NCBI GenBank assembly: GCA_902595885.1
Contig: CACJRQ010000009.1
Location: 1-49,492, forward strand
DNA from: an uncultured Pelagibacteraceae bacterium
GTDB lineage: Bacteria > Pseudomonadota > Alphaproteobacteria > Pelagibacterales > Pelagibacteraceae
Direction of reading: 5' to 3'
DNA: 49,492 bases
Positions 16,484-25,141 of the stretch are shown piece by piece; within the stretch, counting starts at the first letter, position 1, and the number at the start of each line of letters is the position of its first letter. The notes beneath the pieces are model-generated. The model was not told the DNA's origin. It saw only the letters and a program-made list of their open reading frames with translations, and searched no databases. The translations under genes and the position numbers were made by a program.

Positions 16484-17631
16484 AGATCAGCTCTAATGGT
16501 AGAAAGAGCTATTATAATTAGAAAAATTAAACATATTAAATTCATAGTTTTCCAGCTAGTTAGGCTAAGAAATACTCCAGCAGACAAACTGGCTAATGCT
16601 TGTATAGAATAAACAATTAAATCATTATACCCTTGAGCTCTAAATTTTTCTTCTTCTCTGTAGCACAAAACAAGTAAACTAGTTCCTGAAATGAATAAAA
16701 AATTCCAACCTAGGCCCAAAAAAATAAGAGCAATCAAGTAATTAGTAAAATTTTGTTCAAATAAACTGGTAATAACTGTAACAAAAAACAATAAAACTCC
16801 CATATACATAATTTTGCTATGACCAAATCTTTTAATTAAATTTCCAGTAACCAGCGATGGTAAAAACATAGCTGCTATGTGAAGCTGAATAACAAAACCT
16901 GTTTTAGACAAACTTATTTTCTCCATCAAATGCATACTTATAGGAGTAGCTGTCATTAAAAAAGTCATTACAGCATAGGCAAAAGCAGAAGCTATGAGTG
17001 CCTGTAGAAACCTTGGTTGTGAAATAAGTTCAAAAAAACTTCTTCCAGTTTTATATTGATTAATTGATGATTTTTTTGGTTCCTGAAAAAAAAATAAAAA
17101 TATTGTTGATGAAATAGATAATATAGCAAGCGCAAAATAAGAACCAGCATACATATGATCCGGAATAAATTCTTTAGAAATATTTGCAATATTTGGACCA
17201 ATAAATGCTGAGCCTATTCCTGCTAATAATATTATAGAAATTGCTTTAGGTGCATAATCCTTGTCCACAACTTCGACTGCTGCAAAACGATACTGGTGAC
17301 TGAAAGCTATACCTCCACCAATTAAAAAACATCCCAAATTATATAAGAGAAAGCTTTCAGTTATTATTGAGTATGCTGTTAAAAGAGACGCTAGACTTGT
17401 TCCTATTGATGCATAAATAAATCCAAATTTTCGACCAATTATACTCATTATCTTTGCAGCAAATAAAGCAAACAATGCAATTCCAACAACTGATAAAGCC
17501 ATTGGAAGAGTAGCTAAAGATTTTGTTGGACTAAATTCAGAACCAATTATTCCACTTAAAAATACTGTAACAGGAGCAGCCGTGAAAGCAAAAATCTGGC
17601 TTAATATAAGTAACAAGAGATTTTTATTCAT
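16462..17631 (-). CDS. Major facilitator superfamily (MFS) transporter
   Basis: A 389-residue inner-membrane protein with about twelve hydrophobic segments and a central basic loop near residue 190. The motif-A-like loop between TM2 and TM3 reads IGRKFGFIYASIG. The ATG overlaps the stop of the upstream 23-residue ORF (TAATG). The final residues NPSN and the stop are encoded inside the shared terminator. It is the last gene of a long minus-strand run that includes the LivGFHM importer. Substrate unknown; the family covers sugar, organic acid and drug carriers. Confidence 0.82.
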   Translation of the reverse strand: MNKNLLLLILSQIFAFTAAPVTVFLSGIIGSEFSPTKSLATLPMALSVVGIALFALFAAKIMSIIGRKFGFIYASIGTSLASLLTAYSIITESFLLYNLGCFLIGGGIAFSHQYRFAAVEVVDKDYAPKAISIILLAGIGSAFIGPNIANISKEFIPDHMYAGSYFALAILSISSTIFLFFFQEPKKSSINQYKTGRSFFELISQPRFLQALIASAFAYAVMTFLMTATPISMHLMEKISLSKTGFVIQLHIAAMFLPSLVTGNLIKRFGHSKIMYMGVLLFFVTVITSLFEQNFTNYLIALIFLGLGWNFLFISGTSLLVLCYREEEKFRAQGYNDLIVYSIQALASLSAGVFLSLTSWKTMNLICLIFLIIIALSTIRADLKKNPSN

Positions 17632-17702
17632 TAAAAGAATAAATACTTGTCAGCCATATACAAAGCCCAAGCAGCAGCAGCACCTAATATAATATATTTC
17701 AT
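17631..17702 (-). CDS. Small 23-residue membrane-type ORF between livM and the MFS gene
   Basis: An ATG at 17702 opens the peptide MKYIILGAAAAWALYMADKY followed by LFF and TAA. It starts five bases after the livM stop, and its stop overlaps the MFS ATG (TAATG), which fits genes in this tightly packed run. A single hydrophobic, Ala-rich segment spans most of it, with a KY-rich end. No strong Shine-Dalgarno is visible (AAGTAAACATA precedes). It could be a real small membrane protein or a translational coupler. The position fills the only gap between the two genes exactly, which favours translation. Confidence 0.45.
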   Translation of the reverse strand: MKYIILGAAAAWALYMADKYLFF

Positions 17703-17707
17703 TATGT

Positions 17708-19078
17708 TTACTTTATTTCTATTTTTTCAGGAAGTATACCTTTAGGTCGATACCTCATTATAAACAACAAACCTAATCCCATCAGTAAAAATCTGAAATA
17801 AGGAACACTTTCTATTAAGTGAGCTTTAAGTGAATTTGTTTCAGGAATTCCCGTAGTGAAAAAGTTTATTAAGAATAATGATATTGGTGCAGCTTCAATC
17901 CATAAGAACCAGACAACAAATCCTCCTAAAATTGCTCCAAAATTATTTCCACTTCCTCCAACAATTACCATCACCCAAATTAAGAACGTATATCTCATGG
18001 GTCTATAACTTCCTGGAGTAAATAGACCATCTTGTGTAACCAACATTGCACCAGCAATTCCAACTATAGCTGAACCTAAAATAAAAATTAATAAATGTTG
18101 CTTAACAACATTTTTACCCATCGCATTTGCAGCTTCCTCATTATCTCTTATTGCTCTCATCATTCTTCCCCATGGAGAATAAAGAGCTTTTTGAGTTAAA
18201 ATTAAAAGAATAATTACTACTACTAAGAATAATCCTGAATAACACAGTTTTACAAATACTGAAGAACCTTCTATAACAAGTTGGTTTAAAGCAGCTTGTC
18301 TATCAGCTAAATTCTCAATTACACTTAATTTTCCTGAATTAAACTTTTCAACTAAGCTTATAAACCAATCAGTAGTTTGAAGATCTACTTCATAAGGTGC
18401 AGGTCTTTTTAATCCAATAACATTTTTGACTCCTCTTGTGAGCCAATCTTCGTGTTTAATAATCGCAATAACAATTTCAGAAATAAGAAGAGTAGCAATA
18501 GCTAAATAATCTGCTCTAAGACCAAGTGCAACTTTTCCAACTATAAATGCTAAACCCCCTGCAAAAAGAGCTCCAACTATCCATGAAAATATAATTGGTA
18601 ATCCAAATCCTCCTAAGAAACCTGTTTTTGCGGGATCAACTGCTTCAATAGCTTCTATGCCTGGCTCTGCAGAAAATCTAATAAGTAAAATACCTGAAAT
18701 TATTATTGCAGCTATGCTGTATGTTCTTATTTTTGATTTTTCAAATCTTTTTAAAACAAAGCGTATAACTAACACCATTACTACTATCAGCCATAACGAC
18801 ATTATAATGTCGAAACCTCCTGCTCTCCAAGCTTCTTGGACAGGATCTACAGATATTAATACCGCAGCTAAACCACCTAAAGCTGTATAACCCATAATTC
18901 CAAAATTAATTAAACCAGCGTATCCCCATTGAATATTCGCACCCATTGTCATGACCGCAGAAATCAAACAAAGATTAAATATTGATAAAGCGATATTCCA
19001 AGACTGAAATATCCCAACCATTAGAATAAGCACCATCATGATGCTGTAAGCTGCAATTACATTTAGGTTTTTTCTCAC
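17708..19078 (-). CDS. livM: LivM-type branched-chain amino acid ABC transporter permease
   Basis: A 456-residue permease of the BPD_transp_2 family. Recognisable blocks are NIQWGYAGLINFG near residue 48, LRADYLAIATLLISEIV near 188, and the cytoplasmic coupling loop MRAIRDNEEAANAMGKN near 307. It is longer than E. coli LivM-type permeases because of a soluble insertion at about 215-280. The start overlaps livH by four bases (ATGA). It belongs to the livG-livF-livH-livM set at 17708-21582, which has no adjacent binding protein on its own strand. Inner membrane; forms the channel with LivH. Confidence 0.9.
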   Translation of the reverse strand: MRKNLNVIAAYSIMMVLILMVGIFQSWNIALSIFNLCLISAVMTMGANIQWGYAGLINFGIMGYTALGGLAAVLISVDPVQEAWRAGGFDIIMSLWLIVVMVLVIRFVLKRFEKSKIRTYSIAAIIISGILLIRFSAEPGIEAIEAVDPAKTGFLGGFGLPIIFSWIVGALFAGGLAFIVGKVALGLRADYLAIATLLISEIVIAIIKHEDWLTRGVKNVIGLKRPAPYEVDLQTTDWFISLVEKFNSGKLSVIENLADRQAALNQLVIEGSSVFVKLCYSGLFLVVVIILLILTQKALYSPWGRMMRAIRDNEEAANAMGKNVVKQHLLIFILGSAIVGIAGAMLVTQDGLFTPGSYRPMRYTFLIWVMVIVGGSGNNFGAILGGFVVWFLWIEAAPISLFLINFFTTGIPETNSLKAHLIESVPYFRFLLMGLGLLFIMRYRPKGILPEKIEIK

Positions 19079-20085
19079 AATACTTTCCCCTTAAATATTC
19101 CCGAAGGTCGATAAATTAAAACAATTACAAGAATAGAGAACGAGACCGCAAACTTATAATCTGTAGATAGTAACTGAACTAAACTATTTGGCTCCATACT
19201 TTCTGGTAAAATATACATAAAGAATTTTTTATATGCGTAAGTTAGCAATATTTCAGAAAAAGCAATTACATATCCACCTAAAAAAGCTCCAAATGGATTT
19301 CCAATTCCTCCAACTATTGCAGCTGCAAAAATAGGAAGCATATTATTAAAATAAGTAAATGGTTTAAAACTTTTATCTAAACCATACAAAGCACCGCCAA
19401 TTGTAGCTAAAATACCAGCAATAACCCAAGTAACTAAAACTATTTTTTTTGGATCAATACCTGATAGCAAAGCAAGATCTTCATTATCAGAATAAGCTTT
19501 CATACTTTTTCCAGTTTTGGTTCTATTTAAAAACCAAAATAATAAAGAGACTAAAACTATTGTTACAAAAATAGTTATCACTTGAGTTGATTTCAATGCA
19601 AGTCCTTCATTTAAACCTGTCATCTCTTTAAATTCACGAGCTTTAATAATAAATTTTTCTCCATCAAAAAATCTTCTATCAGCAGGTCCAATTATTATTC
19701 TAACTACTGCTTGAGTTACAAACATTACACCTATACTTACCATTGCAAACTGAACTGGAGGGCTTTTCTGATGTCTATAATATTTGAATACAAATTTATC
19801 TATTAAAAGCATGTAAAGAATCATAAAAATAATTCCAAATGGGATAGCTAATAGAGCAGTAGGTAAAACACCTAAAGAAACACCTAAAGATTGAAAATAC
19901 CATGTAAATAAAATCGTTGCCATGGTTCCAAAAGACATCATGTCACCAGTTGCGAAGTTTGCAAATCGTAAAATTCCATAAATAAGTGTTACAAATATTG
20001 CACCCAGTGCTAACTGAGAACCATAAGTTAATGCAGGAATAAAAATATAATTTAATAAAAGAATTATTGCATTTACAAAATCCAT
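19075..20085 (-). CDS. livH: LivH-type branched-chain amino acid ABC transporter permease
   Basis: A 336-residue BPD_transp_2 permease with about eight membrane segments. Typical blocks are YGILRFANFATGDMMSFG (about 36-53), the coupling loop MKAYSDNEDLALLSGID and the late FGAFLGGYVIAFSEILL. The ribosome site GGAGGG is formed by the last two codons (Gly-Gly) of livF just upstream. Pairs with the 456-residue LivM at 17708. The substrate probably follows the binding protein at 15248-16429. Confidence 0.9.
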   Translation of the reverse strand: MDFVNAIILLLNYIFIPALTYGSQLALGAIFVTLIYGILRFANFATGDMMSFGTMATILFTWYFQSLGVSLGVLPTALLAIPFGIIFMILYMLLIDKFVFKYYRHQKSPPVQFAMVSIGVMFVTQAVVRIIIGPADRRFFDGEKFIIKAREFKEMTGLNEGLALKSTQVITIFVTIVLVSLLFWFLNRTKTGKSMKAYSDNEDLALLSGIDPKKIVLVTWVIAGILATIGGALYGLDKSFKPFTYFNNMLPIFAAAIVGGIGNPFGAFLGGYVIAFSEILLTYAYKKFFMYILPESMEPNSLVQLLSTDYKFAVSFSILVIVLIYRPSGIFKGKVL

Positions 20086-20086
20086 A

Positions 20087-20794
20087 TTACCCTCCTAAAA
20101 AAGAGCTTCTTACTCTTGGATCATCTAATAATTCTTTTCCAGTTCCTGAATAACGATTTTCTCCAGTAACCAGAACGTAGCCCCTATCTGAAATGCTTAA
20201 TGCTTGTTTTGCATTTTGCTCTACCATTAAGATTGCAACGTTTGTTCTTTTTACTTTAACAATATGATCAAATAATTCGTCCATCACAATTGGTGATACA
20301 CCTGCAGTTGGCTCGTCTAACATCAAAACAGTGGGTTTAATCATTAAAGCTCGACCTAGAGCTACTTGTTGTCTTTGACCTCCAGAAAGTTCACCAACCA
20401 TCTGATTTCTTTTCTCTCTTAAAATTGGAAATAATTCGTAAATTTCCTCTATTATATTTTTAATTTCATCATCAACAAGAAATGCTCCCATTTCTAAATT
20501 TTCTTCAACAGTCATCCCTGCAAAAACATTTTTAGTCTGTGGGACAAAAGAAATACCTTGTTTAACTCTATCTTGAGGCGATAGTTTTGAAATATCCTTG
20601 CCATCAATCTTTACTGATCCAGATTTTAAATTGAGTAAACCCAGCATTGCTTTCATAGCAGTTGATTTGCCAGCACCATTAGGGCCCAGAATAGAAACTA
20701 TTTCACCTTTATTAACATTTACAGAACACGAACTAATAATGTCAGGACCATTACCATAACCGCCTGTCATTTCTATTCCCTCAAAATATGCCAT
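20087..20794 (-). CDS. livF: LivF-type ABC transporter ATPase
   Basis: A 235-residue ATPase of the LivF class. Walker A is LGPNGAGKST, signature LSGGQRQQVALGRAL, Walker B VLMLDEPTAGVSP, and the H-loop region appears as VEQNAKQALSISDRGYVL, the Gln-containing form typical of LivF. Ends in the conserved LGG whose codons TTA GGA GGG also supply the Shine-Dalgarno of livH. Shares one base with the upstream livG stop. Works with LivG as the ATPase heterodimer. Confidence 0.92.
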   Translation of the reverse strand: MAYFEGIEMTGGYGNGPDIISSCSVNVNKGEIVSILGPNGAGKSTAMKAMLGLLNLKSGSVKIDGKDISKLSPQDRVKQGISFVPQTKNVFAGMTVEENLEMGAFLVDDEIKNIIEEIYELFPILREKRNQMVGELSGGQRQQVALGRALMIKPTVLMLDEPTAGVSPIVMDELFDHIVKVKRTNVAILMVEQNAKQALSISDRGYVLVTGENRYSGTGKELLDDPRVRSSFLGG

Positions 20795-21582
20795 CAGTTT
20801 GTGTCCTTTAATTTTGATCCTCTACCAAGATAACTTTCGATAACTTTTTCATCTTTTTTTGCTTCTTCAACACTTCCTTCAAACAAAACTGATCCCTCAG
20901 CCATTACAATTACTGGATCACACAACCTTCCAATGAAATCCATGTCATGTTCAATCATACAAAAAGTATAACCTTTTTCTTTATTTAACTTTTCTATCGC
21001 AGTTCCAAGATCTTTTAATAAAGTTCTATTAACTCCAGCCCCTACTTCATCTAATAATACTAATTTTGCATCAACCATCATCGTTCTTCCAAGTTCTAAT
21101 AATTTCTTTTGTCCACCTGAAAGATTTCCAGCAAGCTCATTAGATAGATGTCCTAGATTTAAAAATTCAACGACTTCTTTTGCTTTTTCTTTAACTACAG
21201 CTTCTTCTTGTGCAACTAAACCTGGTTTAAATAATGCAGTCATTATTTTTTCCCCAGATTGATTTCCAGGAACCATCATTAAATTTTCTAAAACAGACAA
21301 ATTTGAAAACTCGTGTGCAATTTGAAATGTTCTTAACAACCCTTTAGAAAATAACTCGTATGATGGAACATCTGTAATGTTTTCATCATCGAAAACAACA
21401 TTACCACCAGAGGATTTTAAGTTTCCAGCAATTAAATTAAATAAAGTTGTTTTGCCAGATCCATTTGGTCCAATAATTCCAGTGATTGTTCCTCTTTTAA
21501 CTTTTATTGAACAATCCGAAACTGCAGCTAATCCACCAAAATATTTACTTAAATTATTAATCTCTAAAATATTTTCAGACAT
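20794..21582 (-). CDS. livG: LivG-type ABC transporter ATPase
   Basis: A 262-residue ATPase of the LivG class. Walker A is IIGPNGSGKTT, signature LSGGQKKLLELGR, Walker B LVLLDEVGAGVN and the H-loop IEHDMDFI. LLRTFQIAHEFSNLSVLENL is the LivG Q-loop pattern. It is the first gene of the second liv set and follows the P5CR-like gene by five bases, so it may be transcribed from far upstream. The usual Pro of Walker B (DEPxAG) is Val here, a mild variation. Confidence 0.92.
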   Translation of the reverse strand: MSENILEINNLSKYFGGLAAVSDCSIKVKRGTITGIIGPNGSGKTTLFNLIAGNLKSSGGNVVFDDENITDVPSYELFSKGLLRTFQIAHEFSNLSVLENLMMVPGNQSGEKIMTALFKPGLVAQEEAVVKEKAKEVVEFLNLGHLSNELAGNLSGGQKKLLELGRTMMVDAKLVLLDEVGAGVNRTLLKDLGTAIEKLNKEKGYTFCMIEHDMDFIGRLCDPVIVMAEGSVLFEGSVEEAKKDEKVIESYLGRGSKLKDTN

Positions 21583-21587
21583 TTGAT

Positions 21588-22355
21588 TTATTTGTTTAGT
21601 CTTCTGTGAATACTATTTAAAGTTTTTTCTAAAGACTTATAAAAACCTGCTTTGGTTAATTCTTTCACACCTTGTTCATTTAATCCTTTTGGCGTTTGAG
21701 ACTCTTTTACTAAATTCTTTAAATTTTCTTTTGAATTTACTACGGCATCTTCAGATAAAGCTAAAAATAAAGAAGTAATATATTTTTGAGCATTATTTCT
21801 TTTTACCCCTCTTTTTACTAACCAATCAGTCATTACTCTCAACATCTCATAAAAAGGTGCCATCATGCCAGAGGTTGACCAAAAATTTATAGATGATTTT
21901 TCATTCTTAATTTCTACAGTTGTGCCCAAGTTATTGAAAAACGCTTTAACTTTTGAATTAGGAGGGCAAATAGGCACCGGTCCTTTCTTTAATGAAATCG
22001 GAGGCAGAGGTATTGCTCTTACAATTTTTGCTTTTACTTTAATTGCTTTCTTTAATTGAGATAAAGTAATTGTCGAAATAAAACTAACAACAGTTTGAGT
22101 CGATTTAAATTTTAAATCTTTAATAATTTTTTCACCGACAGTAGGTGTAACAGATAAAAATACCCAATTAGATTGATCTACAATTTGTTGATTATCCTTA
22201 GCAATAACTATTTTTTTAAATTTTCTTTTTAGCCCAAGAGCTATTTTTTTATTTCTTGGAGAAATAATAATTTTCTTATAAGAAATTTTTGATTTACATA
22301 TTCCAGTAATCACTGAAGCTGCAATTTTTCCCGTACCAATAAAACCTAAATTCAT
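21588..22355 (-). CDS. Pyrroline-5-carboxylate reductase-like protein
   Basis: A 255-residue P5CR-family reductase. The N-terminal NAD(P) motif FIGTGKIAASV (residues 4-14) and IVRAIPLPPIS near 112 (the VRAMPN-equivalent) are visible, and the C-terminal dimer/substrate region reads SQTPKGLNEQGVKELTKAG, a variant of the usual TSPGGTT. The altered substrate loop suggests it may not be the main ProC and could reduce another cyclic imine or imino acid. It sits between glaH and the second liv operon, all on one strand with short gaps. Family call is good; proline synthesis is not assured. Confidence 0.75.
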   Translation of the reverse strand: MNLGFIGTGKIAASVITGICKSKISYKKIIISPRNKKIALGLKRKFKKIVIAKDNQQIVDQSNWVFLSVTPTVGEKIIKDLKFKSTQTVVSFISTITLSQLKKAIKVKAKIVRAIPLPPISLKKGPVPICPPNSKVKAFFNNLGTTVEIKNEKSSINFWSTSGMMAPFYEMLRVMTDWLVKRGVKRNNAQKYITSLFLALSEDAVVNSKENLKNLVKESQTPKGLNEQGVKELTKAGFYKSLEKTLNSIHRRLNK

Positions 22356-22387
22356 AATTTTGGTTACTTTATATTGATTATATTGAA

Positions 22388-23299
22388 TTAATTAACAAAA
22401 AAAGAACCTCTAATTCTTAGTAATTCTCTGCTTAATTCCTTGTTTTCTTTGAAAGGTTTTCTTCCATGAAGCCAGAAATAATTATTTGCAATCACAGAGA
22501 ATCCAACAGGTAATTTTGTAATTATTTTATTTTTACTTTCCTCTAATCCATCAGATAATCTTTGTAAAAAATTTCCTTGATCCATATTTTGAGGTTCAGG
22601 AAATTGATCTATGTAAGATATTGTCGGTCTTCCCTCTTTATCAGTTGAAAAGACTGGGTGCTCTACCTTGTATTCAATATTTTTACTTTTTGGCGACCCC
22701 CAAACAAAATTTTGTCTCCCTACTGGATCATTGTATAAATCATCACAATGTTCCCAGTCATCAAGATGAAGCATGGCCGTTTCACCACCTTCTACATTTT
22801 GCTCATCAATTTTTGTCATAATTAACCAATCGGTTATATCTTTTACGTATGTCCCGTCTGTATGAAGATCCATATTTCTATAAGCCTTCCTTAAATAAGA
22901 GTCGCTAGTATCTTCATGTTTAACATGAAAACGAGCATAGTATTTTCCTGCCATCGCGTCATGATTTGGTACACCAATTAAATGAGCTATTGCGGTTGAT
23001 AACTTAACTAAAAATGTATCATTAATTTTTGCAGTTATATTTTTTGGTCCAATAATAAAGCAACCTGTAGATCTGTCTCTAATAATTGAGTTCATTAATT
23101 CGCTTAACTTATTATTTGTTAAATCATCTAAGCTTTTAGCTAAAGTAAATCTTGTAAATGGTTTTAGCTCTAATGCTGTTAAATCAAATTTATTAAAAGG
23201 GAAAATTAATTTATCTATTATATCATTTTCTAAACTAATTTTTATAATCCTATTTGATTTATCGTGTTTTTGAATGTCTATGCCTGTAATTTTTTGCAT
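22388..23299 (-). CDS. glaH: Glutarate 2-hydroxylase (CsiD/GlaH), Fe(II)/2OG-dependent
   Basis: A 303-residue protein collinear with E. coli GlaH (formerly CsiD). Shared blocks include ATAVAHLIG-like STAIAHLIGVPNHDAM, GKYYARFHVKHEDTSDSYLR, DLHTDGTYV with iron ligands H146 and D148, MLHLDDWEH, and NNYFWLHGR with H279. The 2OG-binding arginine is R295 or R297 (RELLRIR). GlaH hydroxylates glutarate to L-2-hydroxyglutarate in lysine/glutarate degradation, with succinate as co-product. The usual partner L-2-hydroxyglutarate oxidase (LhgO) is not in the window. It follows azlD after 39 bases within the minus-strand run, linking it to amino acid uptake and export genes. Confidence 0.9.
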   Translation of the reverse strand: MQKITGIDIQKHDKSNRIIKISLENDIIDKLIFPFNKFDLTALELKPFTRFTLAKSLDDLTNNKLSELMNSIIRDRSTGCFIIGPKNITAKINDTFLVKLSTAIAHLIGVPNHDAMAGKYYARFHVKHEDTSDSYLRKAYRNMDLHTDGTYVKDITDWLIMTKIDEQNVEGGETAMLHLDDWEHCDDLYNDPVGRQNFVWGSPKSKNIEYKVEHPVFSTDKEGRPTISYIDQFPEPQNMDQGNFLQRLSDGLEESKNKIITKLPVGFSVIANNYFWLHGRKPFKENKELSRELLRIRGSFFVN

Positions 23300-23338
23300 T
23301 ATAAATTTTATTTTACCTTATTTTATAAATCAATTTAA

Positions 23339-23674
23339 TCAGATATAATTGTTAATTATTGCCATACAAATAGCTGAGAAAATTGTAGGATAAACAAAGT
23401 TTTTCTTAGAAATAAAAAAAACAAACAAGGATAAAAATACAACAATTGATCTACTGTAATAACTAGCTTCTATCAATACCCCAGCAGGAAAAATTACGGT
23501 TCTTGCTATTAATGCTGCTAAAGTTGCATAGGCTAAACAATTAAACCATTTAAAAAGTTTTGATGTTTCCTTAATACCTTGAGAGGTGAGAGCACCTAAA
23601 AATCTAGATGAAAATGTTGCAAGAGATGTAACTAAAATTGCATAAACGATATTAGCTGACATTATACTCTCCAA
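23339..23674 (-). CDS. azlD: AzlD family branched-chain amino acid exporter small subunit
   Basis: A 111-residue, four-span membrane protein of the AzlD family (TSLATFSSRFLGALTS; LAYATLAALIARTVIF). The start overlaps azlC by 23 bases, as is common in this pair. AzlC/AzlD form a two-component exporter for branched-chain or other amino acids (BrnFE type). Its position at the end of a LivKHMGF import operon is noteworthy. An ATG at 23668 or 23665 would shorten it slightly. Confidence 0.85.
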   Translation of the reverse strand: MESIMSANIVYAILVTSLATFSSRFLGALTSQGIKETSKLFKWFNCLAYATLAALIARTVIFPAGVLIEASYYSRSIVVFLSLFVFFISKKNFVYPTIFSAICMAIINNYI

Positions 23675-24356
23675 CTAAATAGGCTATAGTTCCACCGATT
23701 ACACCAGCTAACAAAATTGACCACTCAGGTGAAAATAAATAAATAATTGGTCCCAAAATTATTCCAAGTAAAACAGATAATGTAACTTGTATAGTTTTTG
23801 ATGCTCCAACCATCATGCATAAAAAATATACTGGATTAAGAATTGCTAACCCTATCATCATATCTTTATTAAGATATTCAGAGAAAGAAAAACCTATAAT
23901 TGTTCCAATCACTGATACACTTACTGTTGCACTTCCAATTCCAATCCAATAGTCAATCCTATATTCTTTTGGAATTTTCTTATAATTGCTTTTCATGATT
24001 AACCACGCTGAAACAGCAATAAAATGACAAGAAAAGTAATACTTCCACTTTGGTTGAGATTTGTGCATCATTAAAGGAAACAAAGATACAGCCATTGGAT
24101 AAAGTCTTGCATTAACAAACCAAACCGCCAAAAAAATATTTAACAAAGATGCTCCAATTAACATGGACTCAGCCATTACTAGTGAGCCTGGTAAAGCATA
24201 AGTTAAAACAGTTGAAAAAATACTTTCCTGAATATTAAAACCTAAATTTTTAAAGAGAGCACCAATTGCTATAAAGCAACAAGTAAGAGCAATGGCTGGA
24301 CTATCATGTGTAAATATAGATCTATATCCTTTAAAGAAAAAGTTTTTATTAATCAT
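23652..24356 (-). CDS. azlC: AzlC family branched-chain amino acid exporter large subunit
   Basis: A 234-residue AzlC protein with about six to seven membrane segments. The N-terminal SPAIALTCCFIAIGALFKN, the ARLYPMAVSLFP motif near residue 82 and the tail LAGVIGGTIAYLVGE are family-like. Its ATG overlaps the livF stop (TAATG), so it is co-translated with the importer ATPase. Inner membrane; partner of AzlD. Substrate range within amino acids is unknown. Confidence 0.86.
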   Translation of the reverse strand: MINKNFFFKGYRSIFTHDSPAIALTCCFIAIGALFKNLGFNIQESIFSTVLTYALPGSLVMAESMLIGASLLNIFLAVWFVNARLYPMAVSLFPLMMHKSQPKWKYYFSCHFIAVSAWLIMKSNYKKIPKEYRIDYWIGIGSATVSVSVIGTIIGFSFSEYLNKDMMIGLAILNPVYFLCMMVGASKTIQVTLSVLLGIILGPIIYLFSPEWSILLAGVIGGTIAYLVGEYNVS

Positions 24357-25141
24357 TATCCACCTAGGAACAGTCTACCAACATCAGGATTTTGAAGTAA
24401 ATCGTCTCCTTTACCTGCAATTGCAGTTTGCCCAGATACTAAAACGTATCCTATATCTGCAAACTCCAATCCTTTTTTGGCATTTTGCTCTACTAGAATG
24501 ATTGTTTTTTTTTCATTATGTTGAAGATCTCTTAATATTTCAAAAACCATCTCAATATATCTGGGTTCAAGTCCAATTGACGGTTCGTCTACTAAAAGTA
24601 CTGAAGGTTTCATAACTAATGCTCTAGATATTTCTAGCAATCTTCTCTCTCCACCAGATAAAACTTTTGCTGGTTGGTTTCTTCTATTTCTTAACCTTTC
24701 ATACTTTTCAAAAATTCTTTCAGCCTCTTCATATGACTCGTCTGTTTTTTCTTTTATATATCCTCCCATTAATAAGTTTTCTTCTACTGTCATATCTGGA
24801 AATACAGAGTTATCCTGCAATATATAAGCTATACCAACTGACTTTAACTTTTCTGCTGGGGTAAGATTTGTAATTTCTTTTCCTTCAAGTTCTATTTGAC
24901 CAGAAAAAATATTTGTAAAACCATAAATTGAATGAAGAATTGTAGATTTACCTGCACCATTAGGTCCAATTAAACATAAAGACTGAGCTTTATTTACGAA
25001 TAAATCAAAGTTATGTAAAATTTCCATTTTTCCATAACCTGCATTTAAATTTTTAATAGTTAAATGGACTTCGTTTGGAGATAATTTTTTTAAATCATCT
25101 GGTGTCGGAGCTTTTCCTAATACTTCATATTGGTTAGACAT
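24356..25141 (-). CDS. livF: LivF-type ABC transporter ATPase
   Basis: A 261-residue LivF-class ATPase: Walker A LIGPNGAGKST, signature LSGGERRLLEISRALVM, Walker B VLLVDEPSIGLEP and the VEQNAKKGLEFADIGYVL segment. It has an N-terminal extension of about 25 residues (EVLGKAPTPDDLKKLSPNEV) compared with the other LivF here. Overlaps livG by one base and azlC by one base. Ends in LGG, whose codons give a GGTGGA ribosome-site-like sequence for azlC. Confidence 0.92.
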   Translation of the reverse strand: MSNQYEVLGKAPTPDDLKKLSPNEVHLTIKNLNAGYGKMEILHNFDLFVNKAQSLCLIGPNGAGKSTILHSIYGFTNIFSGQIELEGKEITNLTPAEKLKSVGIAYILQDNSVFPDMTVEENLLMGGYIKEKTDESYEEAERIFEKYERLRNRRNQPAKVLSGGERRLLEISRALVMKPSVLLVDEPSIGLEPRYIEMVFEILRDLQHNEKKTIILVEQNAKKGLEFADIGYVLVSGQTAIAGKGDDLLQNPDVGRLFLGG

